64,000 nt of DNA, taken from the NCBI RefSeq assembly GCF_017163935.1, contig NZ_JABVZR010000001.1:682001-746000 (forward strand), read 5' to 3'. Below the pieces are notes generated by a model that worked only from the letters and a program-made list of their open reading frames with translations, searched no databases and was not told the DNA's origin. The position numbers and the translations under genes were made by a program. Shown here piece by piece: positions 44,623 through 54,321 of the stretch (position 1 is its first letter; every line of letters starts with the position of its first letter). This DNA is from Novosphingobium terrae. GTDB lineage: Bacteria > Pseudomonadota > Alphaproteobacteria > Sphingomonadales > Sphingomonadaceae.

Positions 44623-45621
44623 TCAGGCCGCGCCGATGCTGTCCAGATGACGCTGCAACCCGCGCTCATGGCGCGTCAGCCAGCGGGTGGCGCGGGGCAG
44701 GGGTGTGGTGGCAAACTCTCCCTTATCCTGCGCCAGAGCGATCAGGCTGGGATGGACATAGGATTTGCGCGCCACCGCCGGCGTGTTGCCGAGATCCGCG
44801 CAGACATGCGCCAGCATCGCCGTCAACCCGCCTGTGGGGCGCCGACGTTCCATCAGCCATTCAAAGGCCAGCACCGATGCAGCAAAGGTGCGAAAATGCT
44901 TGGCGGTGATGGCTTCCCCGGTGATGGCGCGCAGATAGTCGTTCACATCATGCGAGTGGATGGGATGGGCTTGGCCCTCATCGTCCAGCCACTGGAACAG
45001 ATGCTGCCCCGGCACATCCTGCATCGCCTTCACAAAGCGCGCGAGGCCTTTGTCGGAAACAGCCATCCGGCATTGCTTGCCCGATTTGGCGCGGAAGCTC
45101 AGCGCGATTTTCCCGGCCTGCAGTTTCACATGCCGCATCCGCAGGGTGGAGGCGCCGAAGCTGCCGTTCTCGCGCGCGTAGCACTCATTGCCGACGCGGA
45201 TATGCGTGACATCCAGCAGCCGCACCAGCGAAGCGATGGCCCGCTCACGGCTAAGGCCGCGCCGCGCCAGATCGGCCTCCACCCGCGCGCGGATCAGCGG
45301 CAGAACGGTGGCGAATGCGGCGCATCCGGCAAATTTCTCCGCCTCGCGCGCGGCGCGGAAATCAGGGTGATAGCGGTATTGGCGGCGGCCCTTGGCGTCG
45401 ATCCCGGTGGCCAGCACATCGGCCTGCGGATCGGGTGAGAACCACGCCTGCTGATAGGCGGGCGGCAGGGCGATGCGGTTGAGCCGCGCCACCTCCTCGG
45501 CCTGCGTGATGCGGCTGCCGTCGGGCGCGAAATAGTGCCAGACCTTCCCCCGCCGCCTCCGTGTGATGCCCAAAGGCTGGTCGGAGGCGGGGAGGGAGAG
45601 TGCTGAGCTGGCCATAGGCAT
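44623..45621 (-). CDS. Type IB DNA topoisomerase
   Basis: A 332-residue bacterial topoisomerase IB (poxvirus-like). The N-terminal domain carries GSRITQAEEVARLNRIALPP; the catalytic domain shows RLLDVTHIRVGNECYARENG (first Arg), a KHFRTFAASV block (second Arg) and the nucleophile Tyr near 288 in TPAVARKSYVHPSL. It relaxes supercoils by single-strand nicking with a 3'-phosphotyrosine intermediate. Length is normal. Start choice between Met1 (45621) and Met3 is open. It follows the poxB unit on the same strand. Confidence 0.92.
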   Translation of the reverse strand: MPMASSALSLPASDQPLGITRRRRGKVWHYFAPDGSRITQAEEVARLNRIALPPAYQQAWFSPDPQADVLATGIDAKGRRQYRYHPDFRAAREAEKFAGCAAFATVLPLIRARVEADLARRGLSRERAIASLVRLLDVTHIRVGNECYARENGSFGASTLRMRHVKLQAGKIALSFRAKSGKQCRMAVSDKGLARFVKAMQDVPGQHLFQWLDDEGQAHPIHSHDVNDYLRAITGEAITAKHFRTFAASVLAFEWLMERRRPTGGLTAMLAHVCADLGNTPAVARKSYVHPSLIALAQDKGEFATTPLPRATRWLTRHERGLQRHLDSIGAA

Positions 45622-45648
45622 GAAAGCACGGCCAGCAAGGCTTTGTTC

Positions 45649-45954
45649 CTATTTGGCCTTCTTCAGCCGTCGCAGATTGGCGCGCACCCGCCCGCGATAG
45701 AGGCGTGTCGCCCCGCTGGCCTGATCGTGGGGCTGCATGCCCCATTGGCCCAGCGCCAGCTTCCAGCTGACATCGCCCATGGCACGCAGCTTTTCGCTGA
45801 CCATACGCTCGCTTTCCCTGGCGGCGCCGGGCCCGCCGGTGGAGATCATCATCATGCGCAGGGCGATGACCTGTGCCGCTTCGAAGGAGAGCATGCTCCA
45901 GTCGAGCCACAGCTTGCTCATCTGCGCGGCGGTCTGGTGAGGAGAGGGCATCAT
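45649..45954 (-). CDS. Small hypothetical protein coupled to poxB
   Basis: A 101-residue helical protein: WLDWSMLSFEAAQVIALRMM at about residues 18-37, a Gly/Pro break and a second helix (ESERMVSEKLRAMGDVSWKL), ending in a basic RANLRRLKKAK. The pattern recalls small phasin-like proteins, but I do not assign it. It starts 1 base after the poxB stop, so it is very likely co-translated with poxB. An open frame from 45990 is not used. Confidence 0.68.
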   Translation of the reverse strand: MMPSPHQTAAQMSKLWLDWSMLSFEAAQVIALRMMMISTGGPGAARESERMVSEKLRAMGDVSWKLALGQWGMQPHDQASGATRLYRGRVRANLRRLKKAK

Positions 45955-45955
45955 C

Positions 45956-47674
45956 TCAAGGCACCAGCGCGTGGGTGAGCAGCTTGGCAACCTCTTCGGA
46001 TTGCCCGTCCAGCACCGCCTTGGCCGAATAAAGCGCCGTGCCCAGCACCTGCGAGGCGCTGACCTTGGGCGGCATCACCAGCTCATAGCGGTCTGTCACC
46101 ACATCGAGCAGGGCGGGGCCCGGCTCGGCCAGCCATTGCGCCACGGCGGCCTCAAGGCTTTCAGGGGCCTCCACCCTTTGCCCCCAGAAGCCGATGGCGC
46201 GGGCCACCTGCGCGAAATCGGGGTTCTTCAGATCGGTGAAGGCATGCAGCAGCCCCTCCACCTTCTGCTCCAGCTCAACAAAGCCCAGCGAGGCATTGTT
46301 GAACACGCAGACCTTGATCGGCAGCTCCTCCTGAATGGCGGTCAGCAGATCGCCCAGCAGCATGGAAAGCCCGCCATCGCCGCACAGCGCGATCACCTGC
46401 CGATCCGGATAGGCCGCCTTGGCCCCCAGCGCCTGAGGCATGGCATTGGCCATGGTGCCATGGGTGAGGGAAATGATCGTGCGGTTCTTCCCCGTGGCGG
46501 GCACATGGCGCAGGCACCACACCATGGGCGATCCACCATCGGCGGTGTAGACCGCGTCTTGCTGCGCATGGGCGGCGATCAGGCTGGTGAGATATTGCGG
46601 ATGGATCGCTCCGCCCTTGCCGATCGTGGCGCGGCTCTGCTGGCCCTTGCGGGTTTCCGCCTGCATCTCCAGCGCGGCATCGAGGAATTTGCGATCCTCC
46701 CGCTCGCGGATCAGCGGCAGCAGCAGCTCCAGCGTGGGGCCGATATCGCCCACTGCGCCGATCTGCACCGGATGGCGGCGGCCCAGATGGGTGGGGTCGA
46801 TGTCGATCTGGATGATCTTGGCCTTTTCCGGATAGAACTGCCGCCAGGCGAAATCGCAGCCCAGCAGCAGCAGCGTGTCGCAGCCCATCAGCGCGTGATA
46901 GCCCGCCTTGCCGCCAAAGATGCCGGTCATCCCCACATCATGCGGATTGTCATACTCCAGAAAATCCTTGGCGCGCGAGGTATGGGCGACGGGCGCCTTC
47001 AGTCTATCCGCCAGCGCCAGAATGGCATCATGCGCGCCCTCGCAGCCCGAACCGCCATAGATCGCCACCTTGCCTCCAGCGTTCAGAGCCTTGGCGATGC
47101 GGTCGATCTCATGGGGCGCCGGGACGGTGCGCGACTGGGCATGATGGACGGCGAAAGGCGCATCATCGGTCAGCTTGGCGGCGGAGATATCGGCAGGCAC
47201 GATCAGCACCGCCACGCCCTTTTTCGACAGCGCCGCCTGAGCTGCCATCGCCGCCTTGCGCCGGGCTTGAGCAGGCGTGCGGATTTCATCGCACCACACG
47301 CTGCAGCTGGCATAGACCGCCTTGAAATCCACCTCCTGCGGGAAATCGAAGCCCAGCTCGTCGCGCACGATCTGACTGGCGATCAGCACCACCGGCGCGC
47401 GGTTGCGATGGCTCTCAAACAGGCCGTTGATGAAATGCAGGCTGCCCGGCCCGCAAGAGCCCGCGCACAGCGCCAGATCGCCCGTCAGCAGCGCATCGGC
47501 CCCGGCGGCGAAGGCGCCCGCCTCCTCATGCCGCACATGGACCCAGCGCAGATCCTCTTTCTCGCGAATGGCGTCGGTGATGTGGTTGAGCGTGTCGCCC
47601 GGAATGCCATAGACGCGCCGCGCCCCCGCTTCGAACAAAGTGTCGACGATGGCCTGCGCAACGGTGGATGACAT
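45956..47674 (-). CDS. poxB: Ubiquinone-dependent pyruvate dehydrogenase / pyruvate oxidase
   Basis: A 572-residue thiamine-diphosphate enzyme, the same length as E. coli PoxB. It shows the N-terminal Glu of the PYR domain in RHEEAGAFAAGADA, the FAD-type central domain, and the ThDP motif ALCGDGGLSMLLGDLL with the closing NN in CVFNNASLGFVELE. PoxB oxidises pyruvate to acetate and CO2 and passes electrons to ubiquinone at the membrane, mostly in stationary phase. The ATG at 47674 follows AAGGAG. Related ThDP enzymes (acetolactate synthase) are less likely given the segment YGIPGDTLNHITDAI and the C-terminus. Confidence 0.9.
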   Translation of the reverse strand: MSSTVAQAIVDTLFEAGARRVYGIPGDTLNHITDAIREKEDLRWVHVRHEEAGAFAAGADALLTGDLALCAGSCGPGSLHFINGLFESHRNRAPVVLIASQIVRDELGFDFPQEVDFKAVYASCSVWCDEIRTPAQARRKAAMAAQAALSKKGVAVLIVPADISAAKLTDDAPFAVHHAQSRTVPAPHEIDRIAKALNAGGKVAIYGGSGCEGAHDAILALADRLKAPVAHTSRAKDFLEYDNPHDVGMTGIFGGKAGYHALMGCDTLLLLGCDFAWRQFYPEKAKIIQIDIDPTHLGRRHPVQIGAVGDIGPTLELLLPLIREREDRKFLDAALEMQAETRKGQQSRATIGKGGAIHPQYLTSLIAAHAQQDAVYTADGGSPMVWCLRHVPATGKNRTIISLTHGTMANAMPQALGAKAAYPDRQVIALCGDGGLSMLLGDLLTAIQEELPIKVCVFNNASLGFVELEQKVEGLLHAFTDLKNPDFAQVARAIGFWGQRVEAPESLEAAVAQWLAEPGPALLDVVTDRYELVMPPKVSASQVLGTALYSAKAVLDGQSEEVAKLLTHALVP

Positions 47675-47700
47675 CGGATGCTCCTTGCGAGAGAGATACA

Positions 47701-47730
47701 AAAAATGGGGCAGGCTTTCGGCCCGCCCCG
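47701..47730 (-). terminator. Terminator between PPOX-type gene and poxB
   Basis: On the minus strand GGGGCGGGC pairs with GCCTGCCCC (one G-T) around CGAA-type loop bases, followed by A and six T. It ends transcription of the gene stopping at 47765. Confidence 0.85.
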
Positions 47731-47764
47731 CAGATGTGAGTCAGGGATGTGCGGCGCTTGGGTG

Positions 47765-48229
47765 TCACAGCAGCCCCACCGCATGATGACCGGCCTGATC
47801 GGGCCGGATGGCCAGACCGGTGAACAGGTCGAACAGGCCCGCCAGCGTGATATCGGCGGTCCAGACCTCGGCCTTGCTGATCTCGAAGCGCATCAGCGCC
47901 AGCGTTGGATCGTCCTTGCCGCCGGGGAACCAGGCTTCGACCTTGTTCGACCACAGCTTGTCCAGCACATTGCGGTCCTGCTCGCGGTGCAGGCGGCCAG
48001 ACAGGGCAGCAAACAGCTTGTGCCCGCTGCTTGAGAAATCGACCTCCGCCGAGGCCTCGACCGCCAGCGTGCTGGACTGGTGCATGAAGAACCACACCGT
48101 GTGGTGCGCGTTGCGATCCAGCATGGCCGTCATCGGCTGGCTGTGGGCACCGGCCTCGCTCAGGCGCATCATGACGAAGGGGCTGTCGTCCAGCGCGTTC
48201 CAGAAGGCGTTGCGGATATCATTGTCCAT
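47765..48229 (-). CDS. Pyridoxamine-phosphate-oxidase-fold general stress protein
   Basis: A 154-residue flavin-binding split-barrel protein of the general stress protein 26 type. Typical blocks: FWNALDDSPFVMMRLSE, HHTVWFFMHQSSTLA, a Gly-rich turn (SSGHKLFAALSG) and LDKLWSNKVEAWFPGGKDD near 95-113, which is diagnostic for this subgroup. It probably binds FMN or F420-like flavin; the physiological substrate is unknown. Own terminator downstream. Confidence 0.87.
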   Translation of the reverse strand: MDNDIRNAFWNALDDSPFVMMRLSEAGAHSQPMTAMLDRNAHHTVWFFMHQSSTLAVEASAEVDFSSSGHKLFAALSGRLHREQDRNVLDKLWSNKVEAWFPGGKDDPTLALMRFEISKAEVWTADITLAGLFDLFTGLAIRPDQAGHHAVGLL

Positions 48230-48408
48230 GGCGAGTTCTCCTCGGTAGGGGGCACCTTGGGGAGCAAGCGGCGTGGAGCGCTATGCGTTGCGTCAGGGAG
48301 ATAACGGGCAAGGCGGGGCGCTTGTTCCGCGTAAAATCGCCTTGCGGATAAAAGCCTTGGCGGCTGGGCGGTTGCCTTGCCGCAGGCCCGTGAAGGGCGC
48401 ATAAAAGC

Positions 48409-48445
48409 GCACCCCGGCCCCGCTGGAGTCGCGGGGCCGGGGTGC
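48409..48445 (-). terminator. Hairpin downstream of fumC
   Basis: A perfect 15-bp stem (GCACCCCGGCCCCGC with GCGGGGCCGGGGTGC) around a 7-base loop. On the minus strand it is followed by GCTTTTATG, so it can end fumC, which stops at 48482. The rest of the 252-base gap (48230-48481) shows no gene. Confidence 0.7.
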
Positions 48446-48481
48446 TGATAACATCGGTTTTACAGCTGGATCAGGCGCCCC

Positions 48482-49879
<1,398 letters not shown>

Positions 49880-49986
49880 GTTAGTCCTCCGAGGGGTGAG
49901 GCGGGTCGATGAACAAGATAGGCAAGGCTTGCGCTTATGGAAGCCTTATCCGACGATGGTCGAGGCCAAGGCGAAAGGGGCGTGCG

Positions 49987-50385
49987 ATGCCTGGAATGCT
50001 GCGCAACAAACGAGCCATGGCGCGCTGGTTTCTGGTGGTGCTTTATGCGCTGGCGGGGGTGCTGCATCTGGTGCTGCCCGCGCCGTTCATCGGCATCACA
50101 CCCGGCTGGGTGCCATACCCCGCGCAGGTGATCGCTGTGACGGGCTTGTGTGAGATCGCAGGAGCGGTCGCTTTGGCCCAACCGCGCTGGCCGGGGCTGA
50201 GGCGCGCGGCGGGGGTGGCTCTGGCGCTTTATGCGCTCTGCGTGTTTCCGGCCAACATCCACCATATGATGATGGATCTGGCGCGAAGCGATCATGGGCT
50301 GGGTTATGCCTATCATCTGCCCCGCATGGTGGCGCAGCCGGTGCTGATCTGGCTGGCCCTGTGGTGCAGCAAGCCGCCTCATTAA
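49987..50385 (+). CDS. DoxX-like small membrane protein
   Basis: A 132-residue protein with four helices (LVVLYALAGVLHLVLPAPF near the N-terminus; VTGLCEIAGAVALAQPRW; ALALYALCVFPANIHHMM) and a loop pattern of the DoxX-like family (PGWVPYPAQVIAVTG). Function unknown. The ATG at 49987 follows AAAGGGG; an open frame from 49909 would add a basic segment and seems less likely. It overlaps the convergent VOC gene by 4 bases. Confidence 0.75.
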   Translation: MPGMLRNKRAMARWFLVVLYALAGVLHLVLPAPFIGITPGWVPYPAQVIAVTGLCEIAGAVALAQPRWPGLRRAAGVALALYALCVFPANIHHMMMDLARSDHGLGYAYHLPRMVAQPVLIWLALWCSKPPH

Positions 50386-50792
50386 GCCGAGGGATAGCTG
50401 GAGAGTTCCACCAGATTGCCATCGGGATCACGGCAATAGACCGAGCAGATTGTGCCCCTTGCCCCGCGCTTCTCCACCGGGCCAACTTCCACGACGACAC
50501 CCTGCTGCGCCAGATGCGCCAGCACGGCGTCGGGCGAGGCATCGACCAGAAAGCAGAGATCGTCACTGCCGGTGGCGGGATGGTGACCGGTGAACCACTC
50601 GGCCTGCGTGGCGGCGATGGGGCGCAGATTGATCTTCTGTGCGCCGAAATGCAGGCTGATGCGCGGGGTTTTGCCGGGCCCCGGGATATGCTCCTCGCGG
50701 CTCATGCCGAGGATGCTTGTGTACCACGCGGCGCTGGCCTCGGGATCGCGCACATTCAGCACGATATGGTCGATGGCGGTGGCACGGATCAT
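50382..50792 (-). CDS. VOC-family (glyoxalase/dioxygenase-fold) protein
   Basis: A 136-residue single VOC protein: IDHIVLNVRDPEASAAWYTS with a possible metal His near residue 9, LHFGAQKINLRP, DDLCFLVDASPDAVLAHL and the C-terminal CRDPDGNLVELSSY, whose Glu is a typical metal ligand. It resembles ring-cleavage/lyase-like VOC proteins annotated as virulence or glyoxalase proteins. Its start overlaps the hydrolase stop by 4 bases. Confidence 0.88.
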   Translation of the reverse strand: MIRATAIDHIVLNVRDPEASAAWYTSILGMSREEHIPGPGKTPRISLHFGAQKINLRPIAATQAEWFTGHHPATGSDDLCFLVDASPDAVLAHLAQQGVVVEVGPVEKRGARGTICSVYCRDPDGNLVELSSYPSA

Positions 50793-51493
50793 GCGGTTTT
50801 CTCCCAGTTCAGCCAGTCACGCAGGAGAGCGCTGGTGGCCTCGGGCTGTTCCAGCGGTGGCAGATGGCCGCATTGCGCAAAGCGATGCAGACGCGCGCCG
50901 GGGATGGCCTGATGCATCGCCTCGGCCAGAGGGGGCGGGGTCATCCGGTCATCCTCGCCCACCGCGATCAGCGTGGGCACCGTGATGCCGGGCAGCAGAG
51001 GGCGACTGTCCGTGCGAGTCAGGATCGCCTGCTGCTGGCGGACAAAGGCCTGCTGGCCGACCTCCTTGGCCATGGCGCGCACGGTGGCGCCCACCGGCCC
51101 GCACACATGGCTTTCATGCACGAGTTGCGGCAGCATCGCCTCGGTCACGCCCATAAAGCGGCCCAGACCCAGCGTCTTTATGGCGCGCTGGCGTTCGGCT
51201 TGCCGGGCCTCACCATCGGGCGCGGCACTGGTGTCGAGCAGGGCGAGGCGGGTGACCCGCCCGGGCGCCTGCCGCATGATCTCCAGCGCGACATAGCCGC
51301 CCATCGACAGGCCCGCCAAGGCAAAGCGTTCCGGCGCCTGAGCCAGCACGCGGGCGGCCATGGCGGGGATGCTATCGTCCTGCGTGAGGTCAGCGATCCA
51401 TGGCGCTGCGATATCGGCCAGATCGTCGGCCTGCCTTTGCCATAGCCGCGCATCGCACAGCAGGCCGGGGAGCAGCACAAGGGCCTCAGCCAT
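50789..51493 (-). CDS. Alpha/beta-hydrolase
   Basis: A 234-residue alpha/beta-hydrolase. Nucleophile elbow GLSMGG (Ser near 63), oxyanion LLPGLLCDARLW near the start, acid in VGEDDRMTPP and catalytic His in AQCGHLPPLEQPEA. It resembles small esterases/lactonases. Translationally coupled to the VOC gene downstream and overlapping the MFS gene by 8 bases, so the three form one unit. Confidence 0.88.
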   Translation of the reverse strand: MAEALVLLPGLLCDARLWQRQADDLADIAAPWIADLTQDDSIPAMAARVLAQAPERFALAGLSMGGYVALEIMRQAPGRVTRLALLDTSAAPDGEARQAERQRAIKTLGLGRFMGVTEAMLPQLVHESHVCGPVGATVRAMAKEVGQQAFVRQQQAILTRTDSRPLLPGITVPTLIAVGEDDRMTPPPLAEAMHQAIPGARLHRFAQCGHLPPLEQPEATSALLRDWLNWEKTA

Positions 51494-52712
51494 GGGCGCG
51501 CTCCTCGCGGATGGTCAGCGTCAGCACCACGCCCACCAGCGCCAGCGCGCCAGACAGGCCTGCCACGCCGCTCCAGCCCAGATGCTGCCAGAACCAGCCG
51601 CCCACCGAGCCCGTCACGCTGGAGCCCAGATAGTAGAACAGCAGATAGAGCGAGGCGGCATGGCCCTTGGCCGGCCCCGCCAGCCGCCCGACCCAGCCGC
51701 TGGCAATGGCATGGGCGGCGAAAAAGCCGATCGTCACCAGAAGAATGCCCAGAATGACGATCCACAGCGCGCTGGCCATGGTGGCCGCCACGCCCAGCCC
51801 CATCAGCGCCAGAGCGGCGGCGGCGGGCAGGCGTCGCCCGATGCGGTCGGCCAGTTGCCCGGCGGCGGAGCTGGTGAACATGCCCGAGATATAGGTCAGG
51901 AAGATCATGCTGATCGCCGTCTGCCCCAGATTGTAGGGCGCGGCGGAGAGGCGGAAACCGGCGTAGTTGAAGATGGTGACAAAGACGCTGGTCAGCACAA
52001 AGCCCACGCCGAACAGGCGCAGCATCGCCGGATTGCGCAGATGGCCCAGCCAGATCGCGGGATGGCCGCGCAGCTGGAACCGCTCATGCGGGATAAAGCG
52101 CTTTGAGGCGGGCAGCAGCAGCGCAAAGCCAGCCGCTGCCGCCAGATCGGCGATGCTGATGGCGATCATCGCGCCGCGCCATGAGGTGAGGTCGGTCAGC
52201 ACGCCCATGCCCACACGCCCGGCCATGCCGCCAAAGGCCGTGCCCGCGACATAGAGGCCCATCGCCCGACCCAGATCGCGGTGGTGGATCTCCTCGGCCA
52301 GATAGGCCATCGCCACGGCGGGCACGCCGCCCAGCGCCAGACCTTCCAGCAGGCGGAAGCCCAGCATCGCGGGCCACCATGGCGCTATCCCCGCCAGCAG
52401 GTTGAACAGCGCCGCGCAGGCCATGGAGGCGAACATCAGCGGTCTGCGCGGCAGGGCCTGAGACAGAGCGCCCATGGCAAAGATCGCCAGCGCCAGCGCT
52501 CCGGTGGTGAGCGAGAGGGCCAGCGAACTTTCCGCCGGGCCGATATGAAAGCTGCGCGAGAACTCCGGCAGCAGCGGCTGCACGCAATAGAGCAGCGAGA
52601 AGGTCGAGAACCCCGCCAGAAACAGGGCGAGGCTGGCATGGCGATAGGCGGGCGCGCCGCGCGCCATGCCTTCGGGCAGGGTTGTTTCGGAGAAGGAAGC
52701 GATGGCGTTCAT
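51486..52712 (-). CDS. MFS transporter (YnfM-like)
   Basis: A 408-residue, 12-helix MFS carrier. The first helix region LALFLAGFSTFSLLYCVQPL followed by LPEFSRSFHIGPAESSLALS is typical of the YnfM/aromatic-compound efflux subgroup; GLYVAGTAFGGMAGR marks the loop between helices 4 and 5. It heads the MFS/hydrolase/VOC operon. The ATG at 52712 is chosen over an open frame to 52967. A divergent LysR gene probably controls it. Substrate unknown. Confidence 0.88.
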   Translation of the reverse strand: MNAIASFSETTLPEGMARGAPAYRHASLALFLAGFSTFSLLYCVQPLLPEFSRSFHIGPAESSLALSLTTGALALAIFAMGALSQALPRRPLMFASMACAALFNLLAGIAPWWPAMLGFRLLEGLALGGVPAVAMAYLAEEIHHRDLGRAMGLYVAGTAFGGMAGRVGMGVLTDLTSWRGAMIAISIADLAAAAGFALLLPASKRFIPHERFQLRGHPAIWLGHLRNPAMLRLFGVGFVLTSVFVTIFNYAGFRLSAAPYNLGQTAISMIFLTYISGMFTSSAAGQLADRIGRRLPAAAALALMGLGVAATMASALWIVILGILLVTIGFFAAHAIASGWVGRLAGPAKGHAASLYLLFYYLGSSVTGSVGGWFWQHLGWSGVAGLSGALALVGVVLTLTIREERAHG

Positions 52713-52738
52713 GGCCCTCGATATAGGCCTGCGGAGAC

Positions 52739-52768
52739 CGCCAGTCCAATCTATGGCACTGGCGATTG
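52739..52768. promoter_or_regulatory. Overlapping inverted repeats between MFS and LysR genes
   Basis: CGCCAGT (52739-52745) and ACTGGCG (52758-52764) flank 12 bases; CAATC (52747) and GATTG (52764-52768) form a second, offset repeat. The position in the 96-base divergent gap fits a LysR operator for both genes. Confidence 0.5.
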
Positions 52769-52808
52769 TGATCTGTTTTATATATGATGATGGCGAGAGG
52801 ATCGCCTG

Positions 52809-53696
52809 ATGGAACTGCGCCATATCCGCTATTTCCTCGCCGTGGCCGAGGAGGGCAATTTTACCCGCGCCGCCGCGCGCATGGGCATCGGCCAGCCGCC
52901 GCTCAGCCAGCAGATTCGTGATCTGGAGGAGGAGATCGGCACCCGCCTGTTCCACCGCGTGCCCCATGGTGCGGAACTGACCGAAGCGGGGCGCGCCTTT
53001 CTGGACGGCGTTTCCGCTCTGCCCGATCAGGTGGCGGGGGCGGTGAGGCAGGCCCAGCGGGCAGGGCGCGGCGAGACCGGGGCGCTGCGCATCGGTTTTA
53101 CCGGTGCGGCGGCGCTGAACCCCATCGTTCCCGCCGCGATCCGGGCCTTTCAGCGCTCACGCCCGCAGGTGGAACTCACGCTGCTGGAGCGCAACAGTAC
53201 GGCGCTGGGTCAGGGGGTGCGCGACGGCAGCCTCGATCTGGCCTTTCTGCGACCCTCTCCCACCGAGGCGGATCTGCATCTCAGCCTGTTTCCTGATGAG
53301 GAGATGATCGCCGCCGTGCCTGTGGGCCATCCGTCCCTGCCTGAGGACCCAGACGCGCCGCTGGTGCTGGCCGATCTGCGCGACGATCCCTTTATCCTGA
53401 CGCCCCGCCCCGTCGGCACCGCCTGGTTCGATGCCGCGCTGGAGGCTTGCGAGCTGGCCGGTTTTACCCCGCAGCTGGGGCAGGCAGCGCCGCAATTGTC
53501 CTCGGTGCTGTCACTGGTGGCAGCGGGGCAGGGTGTGTCGGTGGTGCCGGTGTCGATGCGGCAATTGGCGCTGGAGGGGGTCAGCTATCGTGCGATTGGC
53601 GATGTGAAGGCCCGCACAAGGCTGGCGCTGGCCAGCTTGCGCGGCAGTCGTACAGTGCTGGTGCGGCATTTTCTGGGGTTGGCGCTTCCCGCCTAG
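52809..53696 (+). CDS. LysR-family transcriptional regulator
   Basis: A 295-residue LysR protein: HTH region LRHIRYFLAVAEEGNFTRAA, then GIGQPPLSQQIRDLEEEIG, and an effector domain beginning GALRIGFTGAAALNPIVP of the BenM/CatM-like shape. Divergent from the MFS/hydrolase/VOC operon, its likely target. It overlaps the convergent gene at 53693 by 4 bases. Effector unknown, perhaps an aromatic acid. Confidence 0.9.
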   Translation: MELRHIRYFLAVAEEGNFTRAAARMGIGQPPLSQQIRDLEEEIGTRLFHRVPHGAELTEAGRAFLDGVSALPDQVAGAVRQAQRAGRGETGALRIGFTGAAALNPIVPAAIRAFQRSRPQVELTLLERNSTALGQGVRDGSLDLAFLRPSPTEADLHLSLFPDEEMIAAVPVGHPSLPEDPDAPLVLADLRDDPFILTPRPVGTAWFDAALEACELAGFTPQLGQAAPQLSSVLSLVAAGQGVSVVPVSMRQLALEGVSYRAIGDVKARTRLALASLRGSRTVLVRHFLGLALPA

Positions 53697-54163
53697 TCCG
53701 GTCGCCGCTTGATGACATGGATCTGCTCGACATGCCCCGGCCACAGCTGGACGCGGTAGTGGTCGTTGCCATCCAGCCCATCCTCGGAATGATCGTCGAG
53801 GTTGGCATAGCTGACGCGGACGGCATAATCGCCCGGCGGCACGGCAAAGTGCTGACTGTCTTCCATGCTGTCCGTACAGCCGAGCGCTAAAATTGTGCCG
53901 CTTGTCACGATAAGCGGGCATTCAATCACCTGATCCCATGCTGCAACATCGGCAGATGGCTGTTCGTGCAGAATTTCGAGGGTGACCGGGACGGTCATAT
54001 TGCGCGCCGTGCCCACTGCGACCAGATCGGGCCCCGCAGCGAGCATGCGATCCGTGGTCAGCTGATCCCAGATTGTCCCGGTGTCGGTCTTGCGCTCCTC
54101 ATCGCAGATGTAGAATTGGAAGTAATCGGCGAAAAGAGAAAGTTCGTAACGCTGATCATCCAT
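53693..54163 (-). CDS. Conserved hypothetical protein (ComJ-like?)
   Basis: A 156-residue acidic protein with no signal peptide or membrane segment. Blocks LSLFADYFQFYICDEE, MLAAGPDLVAVGTARNMTVP, ALGCTDSMEDSQHF and YAVRVSYANLDDHSEDGLDG look like a conserved bacterial family sometimes labelled competence protein ComJ (nuclease inhibitor in Bacillus); I give that only as a possibility. The last residues RVQLWPGHVEQIHVIKRR are basic. Stand-alone. Confidence 0.72.
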   Translation of the reverse strand: MDDQRYELSLFADYFQFYICDEERKTDTGTIWDQLTTDRMLAAGPDLVAVGTARNMTVPVTLEILHEQPSADVAAWDQVIECPLIVTSGTILALGCTDSMEDSQHFAVPPGDYAVRVSYANLDDHSEDGLDGNDHYRVQLWPGHVEQIHVIKRRPD

Positions 54164-54263
54164 GGCGCGATGCTATCCTTTCTATTCCTTCCGCGTAGCG
54201 GCTTAAGATAGCTTAGACATCGCGTCCTGCTTCCGACGATGAGTGGTGGCAAAACGTAGACAT

Positions 54264-54306
54264 TAAAGGGATTGCAAAGGGCGATGGCCCTTTGCCCGCC
54301 GGAGGC
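54264..54306 (-). repeat. REP-like 43-bp element, copy 2 (inverted)
   Basis: An exact reverse complement of 44418-44460, beginning TAAAGGGATTGCAAAGGGC and ending CCGCCGGAGGC. It lies just after the patatin-like gene (minus, stop at 54322), 16 bases away. Confidence 0.85.
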
Positions 54307-54321
54307 TAAAACCTAAACCCC

